NCBI GenBank assembly: GCA_018894105.1
Contig: CM032129.1
Coordinates: forward strand, 17,672,968-17,736,967
Source of the DNA: Jacaranda mimosifolia
Lineage: Eukaryota > Streptophyta > Magnoliopsida > Lamiales > Bignoniaceae
Reading direction: 5' to 3'
DNA: 64,000 nt
This document shows, in pieces, positions 47,497-60,619 of the stretch (positions are counted from its first letter, which is position 1; every line of letters starts with the position of its first letter). Made by a program: the position numbers and the translations under genes. The notes under the pieces are model-generated. The model was given only the letters and a program-made list of their open reading frames with translations, searched no databases and was not told the origin of the DNA.

Positions 47497-50459
47497 TGTA
47501 ACACCCCTAAAATTTGGTTTTTTGGAAAATAAGAATTTAGAAATCAAGATTTGATTGGTTGGATTTTAGGGCTCGAAAAATAGATGAAAATAAATTAATT
47601 GCAAGAAAATTGAAAGTTTTAGGGTTAAATTGCAAATAGTCAAGACTTGATTTGGACCATTTTTATAAGTTTTGGGGTTTGCATGGAATAAACTTTGGGT
47701 AAAAGGGGTCAAAGTTATGCACTAACTATTTCTTGAGGCTGAATTGAAGTGTTGCAATTCTCTGGAGGACATAATTGAAGGATGAGGTAAAAGTTTGGGG
47801 TTGAAATTGCAATTTTTGAAAAATTTCATTTTAAAAAGCTGGTCAAGTTTTTCTTCCATTTTTCTCCACTTTCTTCACTGCATGCACCACTGGTTTTCTC
47901 TCCGGCAAAATCCTCCCATTGAACGACAAAAACTCAAACCTTAACCACCATTCTCTTCCTCTCGACAAGGTAAACACGATGGTACCCAATTCTTCCAGCA
48001 TTTTTCAATGTACAACGGCAGGGAACGGTTGAAAATGAGCCACCATATTGTGTGACAGGGATGGCGGAGCAGCGACGGAGATAAGATTCTGGGCAGCATT
48101 TCTGGCATATCTTAGCACAATGAGTGATTTGATATCTTCATATTCTTGAACCATCCACCGACGTCGACAGAATCAGAGCTTCAGACGATGGCAGTGAGCG
48201 AGACCTTGTAAATTTTGGAGCTTCAATTGATAGCCTTCCCAGCAGCGAAACTCAAAATTGGTTGTGGCATTGGGTTCAGGAGGCTGAAAGGCGTCTTATG
48301 GTGGTGGTTTTGTGCATTTTCGGAAAAGGTGGACGGCGGCATAGCGGCGATGTTGAGGCAGAATCTGCTCCTCAACGTGATCATCGCAGCAGTAGTCTTG
48401 GTTGATGAATTCAGGGTCTCACTGATCGATTCGTGGGTAAAAGTTGGGAAAGGGTTTGATTATATATATATACACAATTTGTATTATATTGATTTAGATA
48501 TTGTACTATGTTATGAATGAGGATTTTCATGTGGATTGTATATATATATTATGAGACTATGCATGGTTGGAATTATGTACCTAGTGGGCCCGGATATAAT
48601 ATATTATTTGGCATCTTTGGTTAATTAAGGTTAATAAGTAAGAAAATCCTATATTCATGGGTTCAAGACCTAAATGGAAATTGTTGTGATTAATTATGAA
48701 GAATTAAGAAATTATTGTGATGTTAGGTTGATATTATGAAAAGATTATGTAATTAAGGACTAGTCTAAATCCTGATAAGTGAATTGATATAAAAACTGAG
48801 CATTACTTTGGCACTACTAACCTATTGAAGTTTTAAACTATCATGTTAATAAGTTAATTAGTGAATTTGGATTAATGATAAGCATGATAGTGATGTACTA
48901 GGAGTCAAATATGGATTTTGACTATAATTATGCTCTTTTAGTTAGGTGATGAGGAAGTGGGTCCCATAGACTAGTAAATTGCTGATTTCAGTTACTGTAT
49001 CTGAAATTACGGAGGTGAGGGTCTACAGCTCTGGTTTTTGCCTTGTATAAGCTACTCCTTATTTGTTGAACCCTTGAGTGAAGGTCTGCCAATTTGGCTT
49101 TGATTATATCTATTTGGTCTTGTGGAAGAACCCCTGTGAGGGTTAAATATGCTTGTACCGTACCTGTTCGTGTTTATTGATATCTATATTTGATTGAGTT
49201 CTTGTTTGTTATGTGTTTATTGACTCGTATACCCTGTGAGGGTTTTTGCTGATTGCTTGCACTCTAATGAGTTTGTTCTTGTGCATTCTGACGCCCAGAA
49301 CTCTCGTTATCTATTAGTATTGATCCGTTTGATTCGTTCTGTTCGCCGTATGTTCATTCTTGTTGATCTGTCTAAGTTTGATTGGCATGCTATTGATTCG
49401 TTCCGTCATCAATTTGTTATGTACCAAGCTATTATGCCTAGGTAAGTTATGTACCAAGCTATTATGCCTGGGTAAGTTATGTATCAATCTATACTTGGAT
49501 ACGTTTTGTACTAGGTTATCACAATTGAGTAAGTTTTGTACTAGGTTAATACATTGGGGTAAGTTTTGTACCAGGTCAATATGCTTGGGTAAGTTCAATT
49601 TGAGTGATATAAGTTTGGTACCAGGTGGTTATGTTTGGGTAAGTTCAATTTGAGTGACATAAGTTTTGTACCAGTTGGTTACGCCTGGGTAAATTTGGTT
49701 TGATCAGTATAAGTTTGTTTTGATATGCTTTCAACATATGTTAGTCGGGTTTGCTTGATCGTACCTTTCTTTTGCTCGTTTGAAATTGTTCATGAAGCAA
49801 TAAGGAATGAGAGTTTCCTATTTGCTTAACTTGTTATTGCTTGTTTCTTGATACATACCTGTTAATTGTTAAGTCTGATCTGTTGAGTTGATTCTTCCTC
49901 AGCAGATCCCTATTGTTGTGATTACTATTATCCCTCACTAATTCCTTTAAACTTACCCCCCCCCCTAACATTTATTTTGATTCTCTCAGAGAGGGATTAA
50001 GTGAATGATTGGACTCCAAGCAGAACATGAACGTTTTGTAATAGATCAGGTGTTGAATGTATATATAGAAATCATCTGATTACTATGCATGGACTCAAGA
50101 CGCTATGATATGTCATGTTAATGTGGACGACTTAATAAAGGTAAATATTTTGTTATGTAAGTGAATCATGGCATTTAATTAATGGGTTGACGAGTCTGTT
50201 AAGTTTGAAATTTCGCTACTTCTGATAAGTTGAATTTGAGATTTTGTGGCATGTATTTAGTATATGTGATGTATGTTACAGGATTATTTAAGGTTTGAAT
50301 TTATTGTCTTATGACAAGTTTGTTTAAGTTGGAATCCATTGCTATTTCTGATAAGTTTGAAACATTTGATTATGAACTATTGATTGAATTATAGGTTCAA
50401 TTTAAAATTGAACTGAGTAGCGCCTCACCTTAAGTGCTATCCTGAGTGGAGGCATTACA
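47497..50459 (+). mobile_element. Solo Tekay-like LTR (2963 bp)
   Basis: Runs from TGTAACACCCC to GGAGGCATTACA and is flanked by AATTA on both sides (47492-47496 and 50460-50464), a perfect 5-bp duplication. It matches the LTR at 30252-33227 in edges, motifs and the 30-bp array. No internal region is present. Confidence 0.92.
49421..49690 (+). repeat. 30-bp tandem repeats in the solo LTR
   Basis: GTACCAAGCTATTATGCCT-like units at 49421, 49451, 49481, 49508, 49538 and 49568, then looser copies near 49617 and 49667. Same array as at 32301. Confidence 0.8.
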
Positions 50460-51371
50460 AATTATTTATTAAACAAATAAACATAATATTTAATTATACA
50501 TGAATGAAATGTAAAATATAATTAATATATAAATAATAAGTATTTAAATAATTAAATAAATAAATTTAATTAATTTAATAGGTTATTTAATTACTTTAGC
50601 TCATTATTTAATTAATACATTATTTAGTAAATAAATTACTTAGTAAACAATTAAATAATTTTACTTAAATTTTTAATTAATTTTCTCAATAATTATTTTA
50701 ATTATATTAATATTAATTTATTAAACTTAATATATTATTACATAATAATTAAATTTGTTGTTATAATTTTAAATAAATCTAAAGATTAATATTTAATGAA
50801 GATTAATTTTTTTGAAGAAGATTAATTTATTTATTATATCAAATTATAGCATCTTAAATTGTTTATTAAATGAATAAATGTAATATTTAATTAATACATT
50901 AAATATTAAATATAACTAAATATATTATTTAATTAATAAGTAATTTAATTAATCAGTTTAATTAATTTAATACATTATCTAATAAATAAATTATTTAGTA
51001 ATATAAACAGTATTTAATTAAATTTAATTATTTTTTTGACAATTAATTTAATTAAATTTTTAAACATAAGTTTTAGAATTTTATAACTAATAAAATTTTA
51101 ATATATATATATATATATATACATGGATGAGTGAAGTAAGATAATAATAAATGAATGAGTGATGTGAAAGGTAAAGTAAGAAAGTGAGGGCATAGGTGGG
51201 GCTTTGGGAGAAGGTGTGGTTTTAGGATATAGGGTATTTTGGGATTGTTTTGGTAGGGGCTTTCTGGGTATAGAATTTTTGTATTTTTGGAGAATGATTG
51301 AAGAATGTATATATTTTTGGGATTGTTTTGGGAATTGAAAAATATTTTGGGAAAACATAAAAGAACAAAGC

Positions 51372-52590
51372 TGAGGTTTTTAATATATTTAATAAAAAAA
51401 ATTAAATACTACAAAAAAAAAATCAAACTTTTAATACTCACATCTAAGATTTCATACTTAATACTTTATAGGGGAAAAAAAATTCCCCTATGAAACATTA
51501 ATGTCTATTTTATTTTTATGGCTTTTCAAAATGCAAAATTATTACTTATATTTTTATAATCAATTTTTTAAGAATTTTTTTTTCAGTTGATAGCCTAGTT
51601 AAAACATTCAATCTAATCTTGGACACTATTGACCTCAAATAAGTTTTTATTAATTTTAATTTTGAAAAATTTCTTTTGACCCAAGCAAAAGAAAAAAATA
51701 AGAAATAAAATCTTGATTTATATTGAAAGAGACTTGAAATTAATATTATTAAGTAAATAATATTAGAGCATCATTTAGTTATTAGTATTGAAAAAGATGA
51801 AAGTTATTCAGTGATAGCATTAGAAAATAACGAAATAGTTCAAAATTTGATAAGAAAAACAATAAAAATCTAAAAAGATAGAGGAAATTTAAAAAAGCTA
51901 AAACTAATAAAATTTATATTTATATTTTTAATTTATTATTATTAATTAATTAATTATTATAACTTTAAATAATAAAGCCTCCAAAATTAACAACCCATGC
52001 TTGTCTGCATAGTAGGGAGTTGATATTGTAGTACTAACTGGTATGATTGATTTTCCTCTCTTCTTCATTTTTTAGTGTCTTCACCCGCATTCCTTACTGC
52101 TACTTCTTAGATTTATGTTGTAATTGTAGTAATCATAATATTTAATGGGAAAAGGCAAAAAAAGAATCAATTTCTTCTTTATTGATCATTCGATATATAG
52201 TAAATTTTTATTTCTTTATGAATTCAGTCAAACAATAATTTTATATATCATAAAATTCTTATTTCCTTTAAATTTGATATGTAATTGCTTGAATGTCAAT
52301 AACTACTATTTGACGTTTTGTATTGGAAAATTTGCTTAACATTGTTGTGAATCTTAGGCTAATAAAATTCTTTCTTATGCAAAATTTTGACCTACAAATT
52401 TACAAGTAGTTTCTATACAAATTTGTCATTAAACTTGGAAAAATGAAACACTTATCATATAGCATCGAAAGATAGTTTGGATATAACTAGGCATCAATTG
52501 TTCAACTATTAGTTTACTACGGACAATTGAACTTAAGGAGATTTTTGAAAATGTTCATAATAAAAAAGGGAGGGGGGGCGTTCGCATCAC
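51372..52590. other. AT-rich DNA; part shared with 62330-62560
   Basis: No gene. 52060-52300 resembles 62380-62560, with shared stretches such as TTTTTATTTCTTTATGAATTC, so a dispersed repeat is present in both places. Confidence 0.5.
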
Positions 52591-54368
52591 CCGATATTTT
52601 TGAAATATACAATTTTGCGACAAGATGATACATTGATTTTTTGCAAAGCAACAAAAGGGGTTGCTAGCGGTCTATGTCACATCCTTGATACATATGAGAG
52701 GGCTTCCGAACAGCAGGTGAACTTGGAAAAATTGTCTGTGGTTTTTAGCAAGAATATGGCTCAAAATGATTGCACTCAAATCCAACAACTTTTAAGAGTT
52801 TGAATTGTGGATAAACATAAAAAGTACCTAGGGTTACCATAAGTAATTGACAAGTCCAAGCGGCAAATTTTTGCTCACATTCGAGACCGAAGATAGGGTA
52901 GAATCAATGGTTGGTCAGAAAAAAATTTATCTTAGGTTGGAAAGGAAATTCTAATCAAATCAGCTATCCAAGCAATACCCACTTATGCCATGAGTTATTT
53001 CAGACTCCCGGAGATATTAATTCGTGATATCGAATCTATGGTTGTAAGTTTTTGGTGGGGAAACAAAGGAGTAAGGACATTACACTGGGTTTAAGTAGGA
53101 GGACTTGGATTGTGGTAAAAATTGTGAAGGTTTAGGTTTTTGTGATCTTCGAGCTTTCAATACAACTTTGCTAGCGTTTGTTGACTAAGCCAAACTTATT
53201 ATTTACCAAAGTGTTTAAGGCAAAATATTTTCCAAATGGTGAGGTTATTCATGTTTCATTGGGCTTTAATCCATCTTTTTCATGGAAATGTATTTAGGAA
53301 TCCTTATTTCTGTTAAGGGATGGTATTCTTTGGAGGATTGGGAATGGAGTTCAAACACATATTTGACTTGACAAATGGATTCCATGAGAGCCTTCCTTTA
53401 TGATTTTTTCTTCGCCAAGTGTCTTCCCTATGAATGTCAAGGTTTCAGAACTTATCAACCCTATTTCAGGAACTTGGAATAAGAATTTGGTTGATAGTAT
53501 TTTCCTAGAGCCAGAGAATGACAATATTATTTCTATTCGTAGAACCAATAATAAAGATACCATAGTATGGCATTATTCAGAGACAGATTTATTCACTATT
53601 TGCTCTACATATTATCTTGCATTGAGCATTAAGAAGTGGATGGCAGACACAATGTCAAGCTCCAGCAATGGCACAGCATCAGTTGATTACAGGTTTATTT
53701 GGAATTGTAAACTTCCACCAAAGGTGAAACATTTGGCCTCGAGGGCTGCCCAAAATTTTCTTCCAACGAACCAGACTTTGGTATCTAGAAGACTCTCAAT
53801 TAATTCTTATTGTGATATTTGTATTAATGAGGAAGAGGACTCTCTATATTGTCTCTTACTATCATTTTGCTCGTCAGTTTTGGGCGCTAACTCATATCCC
53901 TCACGTTTGTTTGTCTGTCTCGGATTGCTTGTTTTTTAATTGGTTTTGGTCAGTTTATTCCAAGCTTAATACTCATATGTTTGAGTTTTTCCTTGTATGT
54001 TGCTAGTGTCTCTGGTATCATCAGAACTGCTGTAAATTTGAAGTTGGTCTTTAGACACCCTTGGATGTGGTGACTTTTGCTCAAGATTTTCTTTAGATAT
54101 ATAAGAATTCCTCTATGCAAATTTTTGTCGCTCATTTGTCCATCCTTCAAATGACTTGGTTAGCTCTCCATCTAGAAAGGTAAAGATTGACTTTGATGCA
54201 GCTCTATTTCTTGAATATCAGTCAATTGGGCTTGGGGTAGTTGTAAGGGATGATGGAGGGCAATGTATGGCTTGGGTTTCCAACATTCTAGATATCACTC
54301 TTTCACCAGTGACTGCGAAAGCCATGGCTGCCAAGGAAGCTTGTCAACTTTGTTTGAATTTTGGTTGG
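52590..54368 (+). pseudogene. L1-type LINE, 3' part of ORF2
   Basis: Starts inside RT: DDTLIFCKATKGVASGLCHI (52624; the family has FADD before this point), then KYLGLP, SAIQAIPTYAMSYFRLPEIL and MVVSFWWGNKGV. 53400-53939 holds a zf-RVT region (IVWHYSETDLFTICS, KLPPKVKHLASRAAQNFLPT, then CDICINEEED). 54156-54370 holds an RNase H start (VKIDFDAALFLEYQSIGLGV, then SPVTAKAMAAKEA). Stops and frame changes occur. It is truncated at the 5' end and interrupted at the 3' end by the LTR at 54369, so no poly-A tail is seen. Confidence 0.9.
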
Positions 54369-55645
54369 TGTTACGTTGCATATTTGTCATTTAATTCATA
54401 TAACTTTCCCTTACGATTAATAGTAAAAATGCTTAATTGTTGAATTTTAACTTTCATTTTATATTTGTGAAGAAATTTGAAGATTCGAGCTAAATGCAAT
54501 TGAAAATCGAGTATTTGACAAGCTTGGAGCAAAAATCGCACTCTCGAAGAGATGAGGAATGGAAGAAGGAAATAATTCAAGTGCGGACATGTCTTGCTTC
54601 CCAAGATTCTATGCAAATTTGATTAGGAAGCATCCAACCTCTTTTGGCAATTATATATTTTTGGAATATTTCAATTTAAGTTTCTTTAATTAGGAGAATT
54701 TAGGTTTCCCTACTCTAGTAGGACTCTTAATTAGTTTCTCGGTTGCATTCGGAGTAGTAGGATATTTATATGGAACTAGAAATATTTCATAAGAAGCTTT
54801 TTCATATCTTTCCATTCAGCATATTTTATTTTCTTGCATTTTTCTCCTCTCCATGAGTTGCTAAACTCCTTTTCTAGCCTAAGGGATTATTGAAGTTTGG
54901 ATTCTTCAGTATTTTTGAGATCTAAATAATTGATTTGTATTTCTTATTTCTTGAGTATTTATTTATCTTCTGTTTTCGTTACGAATATTCATGTTTATTG
55001 AATTTAGGGCCCAAATTTGATAACTTAAAATATTTGTTTTGTCAATTAGAACGTTAAATCTATAATTGTTTCATTGTTCTAATGTTTGTGGCAACTAAGA
55101 TAGTTATGTGTAGAGATATGTATGATTTATGTTATGTAGATAAATAATCTAGTCTAATGAACCTCGCTTGTGTGTGTTTGTTAGCTAGGTTGGCTCTCTC
55201 TAGTTTTTAATGTTGTTGATAAATTAAATCATAAGAGTGTTTCTTTATGGTTGTTTATTGCAAGGAAAATAATTAATGAGCTTCTCTTAGTTATCGAGAT
55301 AGTAAGGAGAGATTGATCATTAGGGCATCCGAGTAACTATAACCAGTCTATTTAAGAAAAAGAGAATTTATCTTTGCATCAATGATCAAATCTGTGAATC
55401 AAACTGAGATTTTACCTTAGGCTAGATTGCATTCTCATCGATTTGACAATTTCTTATTTGATTTATTTTACTTTTAAAATTCTAATTCTTTTGTTTCATA
55501 AAACCCCCTATTCTTTTCTATTTTATTAATAAGTTTGAAAGAAATAAAATTTACCTGTCACTGTGGAATACGACCCTACTCACCACTGATTATAAATCAT
55601 GTCTTTAGAGTAGGAACTTATTTTTGTTGGATTCAACACCCATCA
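54369..55645 (+). repeat. Left LTR of the Athila-like element (about 1277 bp)
   Basis: Begins TGTTACGTTGCATATTTG exactly where the LINE reading stops and ends CACCCATCA just before the primer site. There is no second copy to confirm the edges. Confidence 0.6.
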
Positions 55646-55649
55646 AATT

Positions 55650-55668
55650 TTACCACCATTGCTGGGGA
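55650..55668 (+). other. Worn primer-binding site
   Basis: TACCACCATTGCTGGGGATT differs from the usual TGGCGCCGTTGCCGGGGA mostly by transitions, in a form expected from cytosine deamination on one strand or the other. Confidence 0.6.
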
Positions 55669-55696
55669 TTGGTGTCAAATATTTTTATTTCTTTTA

Positions 55697-57178
55697 ATGC
55701 CCCAATCTTCTCGTACAGGTGAACTTCAATACGATCTTGAGATTGAGAATACTGCTCATAGATTATGGAAGGAGACTAGAGTGCAAAAAAGAAGACAAAT
55801 CATCACCTTCGATCTCAATCTAGATACATCCAACTTAGTCAGTTCTAGCGATTTAGAATAAGAGGAAACAATGGCTCATGAAAGAACTTTAAGGGAGTTA
55901 GCTGAATCGAATTTGACTTAACAATCGCTTTATATTGAATATCCAGAGTTGGAAACACCTTTTAAGTTAAAATCTGGGTTAATCCATCTACTTCCCAGTT
56001 TCAACTGTTTGGATATTGAAGATCCCCATAAGCATTTAAAGACACTTCATGTAGTGTGCTCGACTATGAAATCCCAAAGAGTGCCTGAAGAGTAACTCAA
56101 GTTACGAGCTTTTTCATTTTCCTAAGTAGATAAAGCTAAGGATTGGTTGTTTTATCTATCCCCTGGCTCTGTTACTACATGGGCAGAAATGGCAAGATTG
56201 TTTCTTGAGAAGTTTTTCCCTACTTCACGCGCTACTAGTATTAGAAAAGAGATAAGCGGGATAAGGCAGAGTGATACAGATAGTCTTCACGAATATTAGG
56301 AAAGGTTTAAACAACTTTGCGCAAGCTACCCACAACATAGTATTACTAAGAGACTTCTCATTTAGTACTTTTATAAAGGACTTTTATCGATGGAGAGGAG
56401 GATGATGTGTGCAGCAAGTCAAGGAGCCATAGTGAATAAAACTATAAGCGAAACTAGAGAATTAATTTCTATAATGGCTGCCAACTCCCAACAATTTAGA
56501 TACTCTTGAGACCCTCCCAGAAGGGTTAATGAGGTCAGTAATTCATCTCTTGAGTATTAGATTTCCACTTTAACTTCTCTTGTTCAGCAATTGATTGTAG
56601 GAAATAAGCAATAAATCAAGGCTTGTGGGATTTATGCTAACATTGGTCATCCTATGAATATGTGCCCTACGCTCCAAGAGGATTCCTGTGAACAAATCAA
56701 TGCAGTAGGAAGATTCCCTGGACCACCGCAAGGAAAGTATGATCCCTACTCAAACACCTACAACCCAGGATGGAGGGATCATCTAAATTTTAGTTACGGA
56801 GGGAGATTGCTAAACTACCAATACTTCCAACAAAAACCACCCCCTCCACAGCAACCATTCTCTTCAAATACAAGTACATCTTTCGGAGAGATTGTTAAAT
56901 CGCTTGCGACTAACACTCAGCAATTTCAATAGGAAATGCAAGCAAGCATTCAAAACTTAGAGAACTAAATAAGTTAGCTAACTACCTCAGTGAGTGAGAT
57001 AGAATCTAAAGGAAAGCTACCCTTTCAGATAGTTTTCAATCTCAAGCAGAACGTTAGCGCGATTACTTTGAGGAATGGTAAGGACCTAAAGGAACACAGC
57101 AAGAAAACACGAGAAAACACCATTGTGAAAAAAATGGAGAGAGAGATTGTCATACCCCAAGATTCAACTGAACATTAG
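55697..57178 (+). pseudogene. Athila-like gag
   Basis: ATG at 55697. Reads TLRELAESNLT, then YPELETPFKLKSGLIHLLP, DIEDPHKHLKTLHVVCSTMK, KDWLFYLSPGSVTTWAEMA and FLEKFFPTSRATSIRKEISG, the Athila-type gag. Later ICGI-like IYANIGHPMNMCPTLQED and YDPYSNTYNPGWRDH (56640-56790) mark the zinc-finger region. At least six stops interrupt it. Confidence 0.88.
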
Positions 57179-57239
57179 CATAAGCTGATAAACTCATTAG
57201 TTGTACACCCTCCCTTTCCCGAAAGGTTCACTAAATCCA

Positions 57240-57960
57240 AAAGGCATAAAGAGGAAAAGGAGATTCTCGAAACTTTTTGCAAGGTCGAGGTAAATATCTC
57301 ATTACTTGATGCAATCAAGAAAATACCTCACTATGCTAAATTTTTCAAGGAATTGTGCACAAACAAAAGAAAATTAAAGGGTAATGAAAAAATAAGTGTG
57401 GGGGAAAATGTCTCCACAGTGATACAAAGAAAATTGCTCCCCCAATGCAAAGACCCAGGTATGTTTACTATCCCTTGCAAAATTGGCAATGTTAGAATTG
57501 AAAAGGCCATGTGCAATCTTGGTACTTCAATTAATATCATGCTTCTTTCCATCTACTCTTTCTTGAATGTTGGTCCTTTAAAATAAACAGGAGTAGTTAT
57601 TCAACTTGCTGATAGATCTATTGTATATCCCAAGGGAGTCCTAGAGGATGTGTTAGTACAAGTTAACGAATTGATTTTTCTTGCTGATTTTTATGTACTT
57701 AATATGTCTGAAGATAACTCTCCTAATTCATCGCAAATATTGTTGGGAAGACCTTTCCTTAGAACCTCTAGGATAAAAATTGATGTGCATGATAGAACAC
57801 TACTATGGAGTTTGATAGTGATGTGATTAAATTCAATATCTGTGATGCCATGAAATATCCTAGTGATGTGTCTTGTGTTTTTGTTGTGGATATTATTAAT
57901 ACTTTGACTCATGAAACCTTTGATTTGAATGATGATGATAATTTTGTGACGTGAGAAATA
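57240..57960 (+). pseudogene. Athila-like protease region
   Basis: Reads VNISLLDAIKKIPHYAKFFK (from about 57291), then EKAMCNLGTSINIM (57503), LADRSIVYPKGVLEDVLVQV and ILLGRPFLRTSRIKIDVH. The family has Asp-Leu-Gly at the catalytic site; here the Asp is Asn, so the protease is dead. A stop follows VGPLK. Confidence 0.85.
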
Positions 57961-58080
57961 GTTACGTCTAGCCAAATATGTTAAAGAGATATGCTTTTTG
58001 GGAGGCAATCCAAACTTTCAATTTGTTGTTCATTGTTCTTAAAAAAAAGCTATTTTTTATCATATTTAATTAACTTTATT

Positions 58081-58199
58081 TTTTTGATGCAGGAGATGTC
58101 TTAAATTAGCCTGTGGGCATAGTTACTTTAGATAGAAAAGCTCTTCAATCTATCTATACCCACGCCTTGTTCAAGGATCTTTTCTGGCACGTTTGAATT
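58081..58199. other. Junction with a short direct repeat
   Basis: AGAAAAGCTCTTCAAT (58134) and AGAAAAGCTCTTTAAT (58205) are about 71 bp apart at the boundary between the Athila-like and copia sequences. Confidence 0.4.
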
Positions 58200-58217
58200 A
58201 TTTGACAGAAAAGCTCT

Positions 58218-58934
58218 TTAATTTACTCTCTTACCATCATCATCAAGTTTCAGTCTGGTATTTGTGCTCATGGGAGTGGTTGCGGGGTTACATTCACTCA
58301 TTTCGATCTTCTTTAGAAGCCCCTTTATATACTTTTCTTGCGAGATGAATGTCTCTTTCTGAGTTTGCTTCACTTGAAGTCCCAAGAAGAGATTAAACTC
58401 TCCCATTAAGCTCATTTCAAATTCCTGTTTCATTTTCTCGGCAAACTCTCGACAAAATAGATTATTAGTAGCACCAAAAATTATGTTATCAACACATATT
58501 TGAATAAGAGAACCATTTTCTTGGTGCTTGGTGAACAAGGTGGTATCTAAGATTTCAATAGAAAAATCATTGTTTATAAGAAAGTTGCTCGATCAATCAT
58601 ACCAAGACCTAAGGGCTTGTTTTAGTCCATATAAAACCTTTGTTAATTTAAAAACATGATGAGGAAATTTTTAATTTTCAAAATCGGGAGGTTTCTCTGC
58701 ATAAACTTTTTCTTTTATGAATCCGTTTAGAAAAGAACTTTTTACATCCATTTGATAAAGCATAAGCTTTTGATGAGATGCAAAGGCAAGAAGCATTCTA
58801 ATTGATTCTAACCTTGCAACTGGAGCAAACATTTCATCGTAATCGATGCCCTCTTGTTGATTGTGGCCTTTTGCTACCAATCTCGCTTTATTCCTGGTAA
58901 CTTTACCAATTTCATCTAACTTATTTCTAAACAT
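58218..58934 (-). pseudogene. SIRE-like reverse transcriptase (partial)
   Basis: 58934-58671 reads NKARLVAKGHNQQEGIDYDE, FAPVARLESIRMLLAFA and YQMDVKSSFLNGFIKE. After a break, 58538-58218 reads LIQICVDNIIFGATNN, EFEMSLMGEFNLFLGLQVKQ and QEKYIKGLLKKIEM. The catalytic YVDD reads CVDN, two changes. The end at 58218 truncates the domain before RNase H. Confidence 0.88.
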
Positions 58935-59033
58935 ACACTTGGTACCAACGACTGAATGGTCTAATGATCGCTCTACCAGGTTCTAGATTTCATTCTTTTC
59001 AAACTGAGCCAGTTTTTCCTTCACTGCTTCAAT

Positions 59034-60019
59034 CTAGGACGGATCTTTTAGCGCCTCTTTGATATCCTTAGGTTCAATCATTGAAATGAGGGCACATTTG
59101 GATTCATCTGGTAGAACTTGTCTAATCTTGGATTTGGTAGTTATTCCAGCTTGTGGATCTCCAATGATTTTATCAGTAGGGTGACTGGAAGCATGTTTGA
59201 ACTTTCTGGTTCTTTGTTTAGCCTTTTCTACTAACTCGCTGGAATCAAGTTCATCAATGGGATTTGTTTCCTCAAATGATTCGGGTTCCTCTTGATTTGA
59301 TGTTGATGGCTCAGGTTCCAGAATCTTGACTGGTTCTTCAAACCCTGCAACTTCTTTGCTCAAGGTTTCCTTGGCAGAAAATGAGTTAGTTTCATCAAAC
59401 GTAAGATGCGTGGATTCTTTAACAGTTCTTTTTCTTTTGTTAAAAACACGATATGCTTTACTATGCATAGAGTCACTTATAAAGATAGCCTCATCAACTT
59501 TGGAATCAAACTTTATCAAATAGTCTCTATCATTAAGAATGTAAGATTTGCAACCAAAGACACGAAAATAGGAAACATTTGAAACTTTACCATGCCACAA
59601 TTCATGAGGGGTTTTTCTCAAAAGTGGTCTTAAGAAAACACGTTTTGACACATAACAAGCCGTATTCATGGCTTCACCCCAAAAGGATTTTGGAAGATCA
59701 TATTCATTAAGCATGGTTCTAGCAGCTTCTAGCAAAATCCAGTTTTTCCTTTCAACTACCTCGTTTTGTTGGGGAGTTTTAGGACCTGAAAAATCATGAA
59801 TATAACCATGGTTTTCACAAAATAAAGTAAAGTTTGTTTCATCAAACTCAGTTCCATGGTCACTTTGAATTTCTTTTCATTTTGAAGCCTTTTAGTGAGA
59901 GGAATAAAAGCATTTAGAGCATCATTTTTATGAGCAAGGAATAGAACCCATGTAAAATGAGTATAATCATCTACTATAACAAACACATATCTTTTACCTC
60001 CAAGAGAAGTGGTTTTCAT
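59034..60019 (-). pseudogene. SIRE-like integrase (partial)
   Basis: 60019-59756 holds part of the core (GGKRYVFVIVDDYTHFTWVL); 59735-59034 holds MLEAARTMLNEYDLPKSFWG, HELWHGKVSNVSYFRVFGCK and a Ser/Glu/Pro-rich tail. A frameshift near 59870-59890 and a break near 59740 split it. Confidence 0.85.
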
Positions 60020-60235
60020 GGGTCTAAATAGGTCAATGTATAGAAGTTCCAGTGACCTGGAAGTTGTGACCTCATTCTTTGGTTTGAAAGATGTTCGGAT
60101 TTACTTCCCCTTTTGGCATGCATCACACATCCTGTCCTTGGAGAAATTTAACTTGGGTACCTCTTTGACAAGATCTTTCTTTGTGAGATGAGATATAAGT
60201 TCTATATTTACGTGACCCATTCTCCTATGCCATTT

Positions 60236-60619
60236 CTAGAATTCTTCATTTGAAACAGCTAAACACTCCACATTTTGACAAGTTAAATCATAAAGGATTA
60301 TACAATAAAGATTTCCATCCTTGGTAGTAGTAAAAACTAGTTTCTCATTTTGTTTAATAACACAGTGAGAAAAATGGAATTTAACCTCATAACCTTCATC
60401 GCACAGTTGATTGATACTAAACAAGTTATGCTTAAGGCCTTCAACAAGCCATACATTATCAATGGAAGTACTGGTCTGCTTACCAATGGTACATTTACCT
60501 ATTATGCATCCTTTTGTGTTGTCTGCATAAAGAACATTTCTTGCAGAACAATTTTTAAGCTTAAGGAACATAGGCGCATCCCCCGTCAAATGCTTGGAAC
60601 ATTCACTGTCCAAATACAA
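60236..60619 (-). pseudogene. SIRE-like protease and pre-integrase part
   Basis: Reads MYLDSECSKHLTGDAPMFL, in which the protease Asp-Ser-Gly has Glu instead of Gly, then VLYADNTKGCIIGKCTIG and VEGLKHNLFSINQLCDEGY, the usual link to the integrase zinc region. Confidence 0.85.

Larger units (their letters stand above)
46754..51371 (+). mobile_element. Harbinger-like element 2, split by a solo LTR
   Basis: The left end GGGCTTTGTTCTTTTATGTT and the right end (complement AGCTTTGTTCTTTTATG) are inverted repeats. The left flank is TAA; the right flank is TGA after a mutated end, so the duplication is imperfect. Without the solo LTR it is about 1.65 kb, close to the element at 34051, and both ends share motifs with it. 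No transposase is seen. Confidence 0.65.
54369..58080 (+). mobile_element. Athila-like gypsy element without RT/IN
   Basis: Left LTR, worn primer site, gag and protease, then directly the GTCTAGCC...TTTTTGGGAGGCAATCC segment (57965-58010). In Athila-type elements that segment lies downstream of pol. RT, RNase H and integrase are missing. No right LTR is present before the copia fragment at 58200. Confidence 0.75.
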
